This document shows, one piece after another, positions 60,966 through 64,000 of a stretch of 64,000 nt of DNA. Position numbers and translations under genes: made by a program. The stretch's first letter is position 1, and each line of letters starts with the position of its first letter. The notes beneath the pieces were generated by a model that saw only the letters and a program-made list of their open reading frames with translations, was not told where the DNA came from and searched no databases. The stretch is taken from contig OZ024861.1 of the NCBI GenBank assembly GCA_964017155.1, forward strand, positions 16,941,283 through 17,005,282. The letters run 5' to 3'. The DNA comes from Oasisia sp. SBJ-2009. Taxonomy: Eukaryota > Annelida > Polychaeta > Sabellida > Siboglinidae.

Positions 60966-61725
60966 GTAGGGCGCAGTGGCTCAGGAGTAGAATTTCAGAC
61001 TATCAACCAAACAAACCTGGTTCGAATCATGGGCTGCCATGTCGATCAGTTCACTCAGATGTAGTTGTATGACTGAGTACCTGGCTATAGACAGTGGTGG
61101 ATATTTATGTATGATTATTCTTCGCACATCAAAATCAGCATAGCTGGATGCACCCTAAACAATTTGAGATGGTGTTAGATTGAACAGGTCTGCCAGAAAA
61201 TTAAGTGTGCAGCATGAGCAGTCCTGAGTATGGGACACTGTGCCATATAAGAACATACCTTTCTATTATGTAGTGCACGTTAATTATTTTAGACTTAGAT
61301 CTGACATGCATAATGTATCTATAACCATTGCCATTGTTGTTGATAACATAGCCTTATCTTAATCCATAACCCTGAAGCCAAGCCTACCTGGAACCCCAAT
61401 ACACGTAGCATTATGGGAAATATAACTAATCTTGAGCCACGAGGGTTATCACTGGATTTACCTGGTTGTCTCGACATATTAGTTGGTAAAGCATAGGCAT
61501 ACACCATAGCTCTGGCAAAGGCACTGCCATTGGCATAGCCAGGCTTAGGTATAGGGTGGTAGCCATGGATGGCACAAGCATAGGCCATAAACATAGCCTA
61601 TTCAACACAGCCGTCATAGTCAGAAGACACAGTATAGGACAACAGGTCACAGTCATAGTAGTGGGAGATAGCTATACCAATGCAGCCACATCCATAGACA
61701 TGCAGTGACCAAGAGGTTAGCACAG
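60898..61725. repeat. Degenerate GCTATG/CATAGC-rich tract
   Basis: 60898-60965 is full of GCTATG/CCTATGC text and 61490-61725 of the complement (GCATAGGC, CATAGCC). This suggests an old inverted simple-sequence array split by the SINE-like sequence. The open frames rich in Met/Pro/Leu here are by-products. Confidence 0.5.
60966..61310 (+). mobile_element. tRNA-derived SINE-like sequence
   Basis: A box-A-like TGGCTCAGGAG at 60977-60987 and a box B GGTTCGAATC at 61019-61028 lie at spacing fitting a tRNA-type RNA polymerase III promoter. The predicted acceptor arms do not pair as in a functional tRNA, and non-tRNA sequence continues to about 61310. A SINE head or tRNA pseudogene fits best. Confidence 0.55.
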
Positions 61726-62896
61726 TGACAGGGTCAATTCATTTACAATGTATACGAAAAACGTTTACTTAGAGAAATCTAATAACACATGCACAATTCA
61801 AAATTGTTATTCATGCCATGAAAACAATAATATTAATTGTTAATAAACGGACAGAAAACATTAATATTGTTAATAATGCATTTATTTGATTAAATTAGTA
61901 TATACAATGAACACTTGCTCTCAGATAAATATATAGCTTAAATGTTTAAAAGGCCAACAAGATATGTAAGTAGTTAATTCTGCTATTAATTTGGTTGGTC
62001 CTATGATAGCGACTGTCTGTCTTAATGGGACAAACTGACCTCAAAGTGTTTTACTTTATTTATAATAATCACAATATTGGTTAATAGATGCGCACTTGTA
62101 TTACTTTGACTATTATGTGTATGTTTGCCTTATAATTTTGTGAAAATGTATATGCCTACTATATAGGTATTTTGTGAACGCTGCAAACTAATGTCAGTTC
62201 CGAGTCAATACAGTTAGATTATATACCGTGTTGTGTTGCAGTTTGGGATTAGCCGTGGTATACTAGCCCCTAGTGTATCGGTGTGTGAAGTGAAATAAGT
62301 TTATTTTTAACAGGCAGTTTACACACTTTTTGCGGTGTTGGTGATCAAAAGGGTCTACACTAACTAAGCCTAAAATGTCAAAGAGTGAAAGACTGAGTCT
62401 GACAGTTTTGACAAGTAAGATCGCTGTCATTTCACCCATTTAAGTGTTGGCCTCCTTATTTAGTACAGAATAACTTAACGTGTTATTACATTGGTACAGC
62501 GACTACGTCCAACCATATGATCTCTAGCCATGCCGGTGAACATGTATGGTCTAATGTAAATGATAATTCCAATATCACCCAGAACTTACCGTCGCCTTAC
62601 AACATCCGACGACCGAATAGTTCAGCTAAGCAAAGTAATTAGGGTATCGCGCATAGTTTAAAAACTTGTGCAAGACCAGATTAGGTAGATTTGTCAGTAC
62701 ACCGCACTTTGTTTGTTTGTACACTGTCGCTGCTGTATTATCATGTGGCCCGTTCTCTCCAGGCACACAACATACTTGTGACATTGCTATTTAATGCTAA
62801 CAAAAGCAGTGCCTATTGGTGGGCAGGCTGCCAGTGGCGTTTCATAAAGTGTTTCGTGCGGAAGTCGATACAAACGCAGCTTAGCAACATGCAAAT
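61726..62896. other. AT-rich sequence, no gene seen
   Basis: Only short unsupported open frames. Confidence 0.5.
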
Positions 62897-62979
62897 AAAT
62901 CCACGTTAGTCGCTAGAGGCGCTGATACTCAAATAGGCCCTAGTTGCGTATCAGCGCCTTTAGCGACTAATGTGGATTT
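62897..62979. repeat. 32-bp inverted repeat (hairpin)
   Basis: Arms 62897-62928 and 62948-62979 are complementary at 30 of 32 positions around a 19-base loop. Both mismatched pairs are G-T type in one strand, so the RNA would still pair along the whole stem. Confidence 0.92.
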
Positions 62980-64000
62980 TTGGGTCCCCATTGCACTTGC
63001 ATTTTTGTACAATCAAAAACACATGTGGGTACCTATTATTGATCACAATGTGACGCCACTATATCAGTACATATTCTAAGCGAAGCGTACACACACTTTT
63101 GCGAGTTGCTGAGAAATGCCATAAGCCGCCTATCCCGACTAAATTGTATTATGGAAATAATAATATACTATCAAAGCAAAAGTAACACGAAGTAAACAGA
63201 TGTTTGATAACTGTGTATCACATGGTAATGTGAAGTATGACACTTCGTGATATTGCCATTGCGTTTGTGTAGAGGAAAATTAAGTTACCTTTTAACATTA
63301 TGTTCAGGACCACCAGCCGCCCCCACGAGGCTGAGCACACGAAACAATAATGACTACTGTCAACAGAAGAGTGCATTTTGTAACACTCTGCCTGCAAACC
63401 AGGTATAATATACATTATTAACACAATAAATATGAACAGTATGCACTGACAGCCACATATTCACCATGTAACAAGCTACATATTTAGACTAACACAAATA
63501 AAGGTAGCAGTCGTCGACATGTTTCCATGATTTTTCAGCAATCTTCAGCGGGAATTACATCACTGCAACACCTTCGACACTAAGTTGTTTGACAAATGAA
63601 CGACAAAGTAACAAGTGCCTAGACGTAGTGTAATATGTCATGCTAATGCAAAGGGAACAAGTCATACTTACATATAGAAGACGGTTTTCTGGGTCGGATG
63701 TCTCTCCTACTATTACGGAGGTAGTTCATCTATTTCGCGTTGATCTAACGGTGTCCTATCGGCCTAGTGTAGGCCTACAGAACGTCAGGGTGTTAGTGTT
63801 CGCATTCTTGCACGTTCGACAAACAAGTTTTCTGACAAAAATTACACAAATATGTGTATTCGTATCTCATTTCGGTACTAAGTATGTCGGTTGTTGACTA
63901 GAAAGAGTATGGTGTGTAACAGCCAATTCAACTAAAGGTATATTATGATGAGTCTCATTTCTTAGAATCGCCCAAAGTGTTTTATATTTCAGTAAGCCCA
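62980..64000. other. Unannotated end of window
   Basis: No gene, long repeat or known element is visible. The open frames at 63218-63424 and 63640-63897 lack recognisable features. Confidence 0.5.

Overview
The window is nuclear DNA from an animal, most likely an AT-rich, repeat-rich marine invertebrate. The genes have GT-AG introns. There are seven-transmembrane receptors, several animal-type LINEs, long (AT)n, (GT)n and (AGT)n tracts and a tRNA-derived SINE-like sequence. Nothing bacterial is present and I cannot name the species.

The host framework, about 0-56.5 kb, is an array of duplicated units carrying class A-like orphan GPCR genes. Subtype A is on the + strand and subtype B mostly on the - strand, so A and B converge. 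Three receptors read intact: 13554-14537 (-), 36374-37357 (+) and 53571-54548 (-). Five others are broken: 217-1172 (A/B chimera), 1277-1461, 9427-9923, 40968-41350 and 42739-43232. The duplicated flanks let each copy serve as the empty site for insertions in another.

Five insertions can be read this way. (1) An RTE/'craniofacial development protein 2'-like LINE at 4655-8174 (-). (2) An L2/CR1-like LINE at 15957-22502 (-), into whose 3' tail a 4.5-kb element with a PIN-like/CXC-domain gene and giant inverted arms (15986-20497) has jumped. (3) An 11.5-kb DNA transposon at 22674-34192, flanked by TTAA and with inverted ends. It carries a P2X7 'ballast'-domain gene (+) and a nine-exon transposase-like gene (-) that converge and overlap by 9 bp. 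(4) A second L2/CR1-like LINE at about 37383-39085 (-). (5) A 7.4-kb Crypton-like element at about 44807-52215. It encodes a tyrosine recombinase of about 1054 residues with two zinc-finger-like motifs, a 33-bp coding minisatellite and a Myb-like tail, and is bounded by inverted copies of AACCGAGGAC.

From 56.5 kb to the end the GPCR framework stops. There is a decayed CR1-like LINE (57434-59033), one possible exon, a SINE-like sequence (60966-61310), a CATAGC-rich tract and a 32-bp-arm hairpin (62897-62979). The best candidates for undescribed biology are the TTAA element that carries a P2X7 ballast domain and the recombinase element with inverted subterminal motif arrays.
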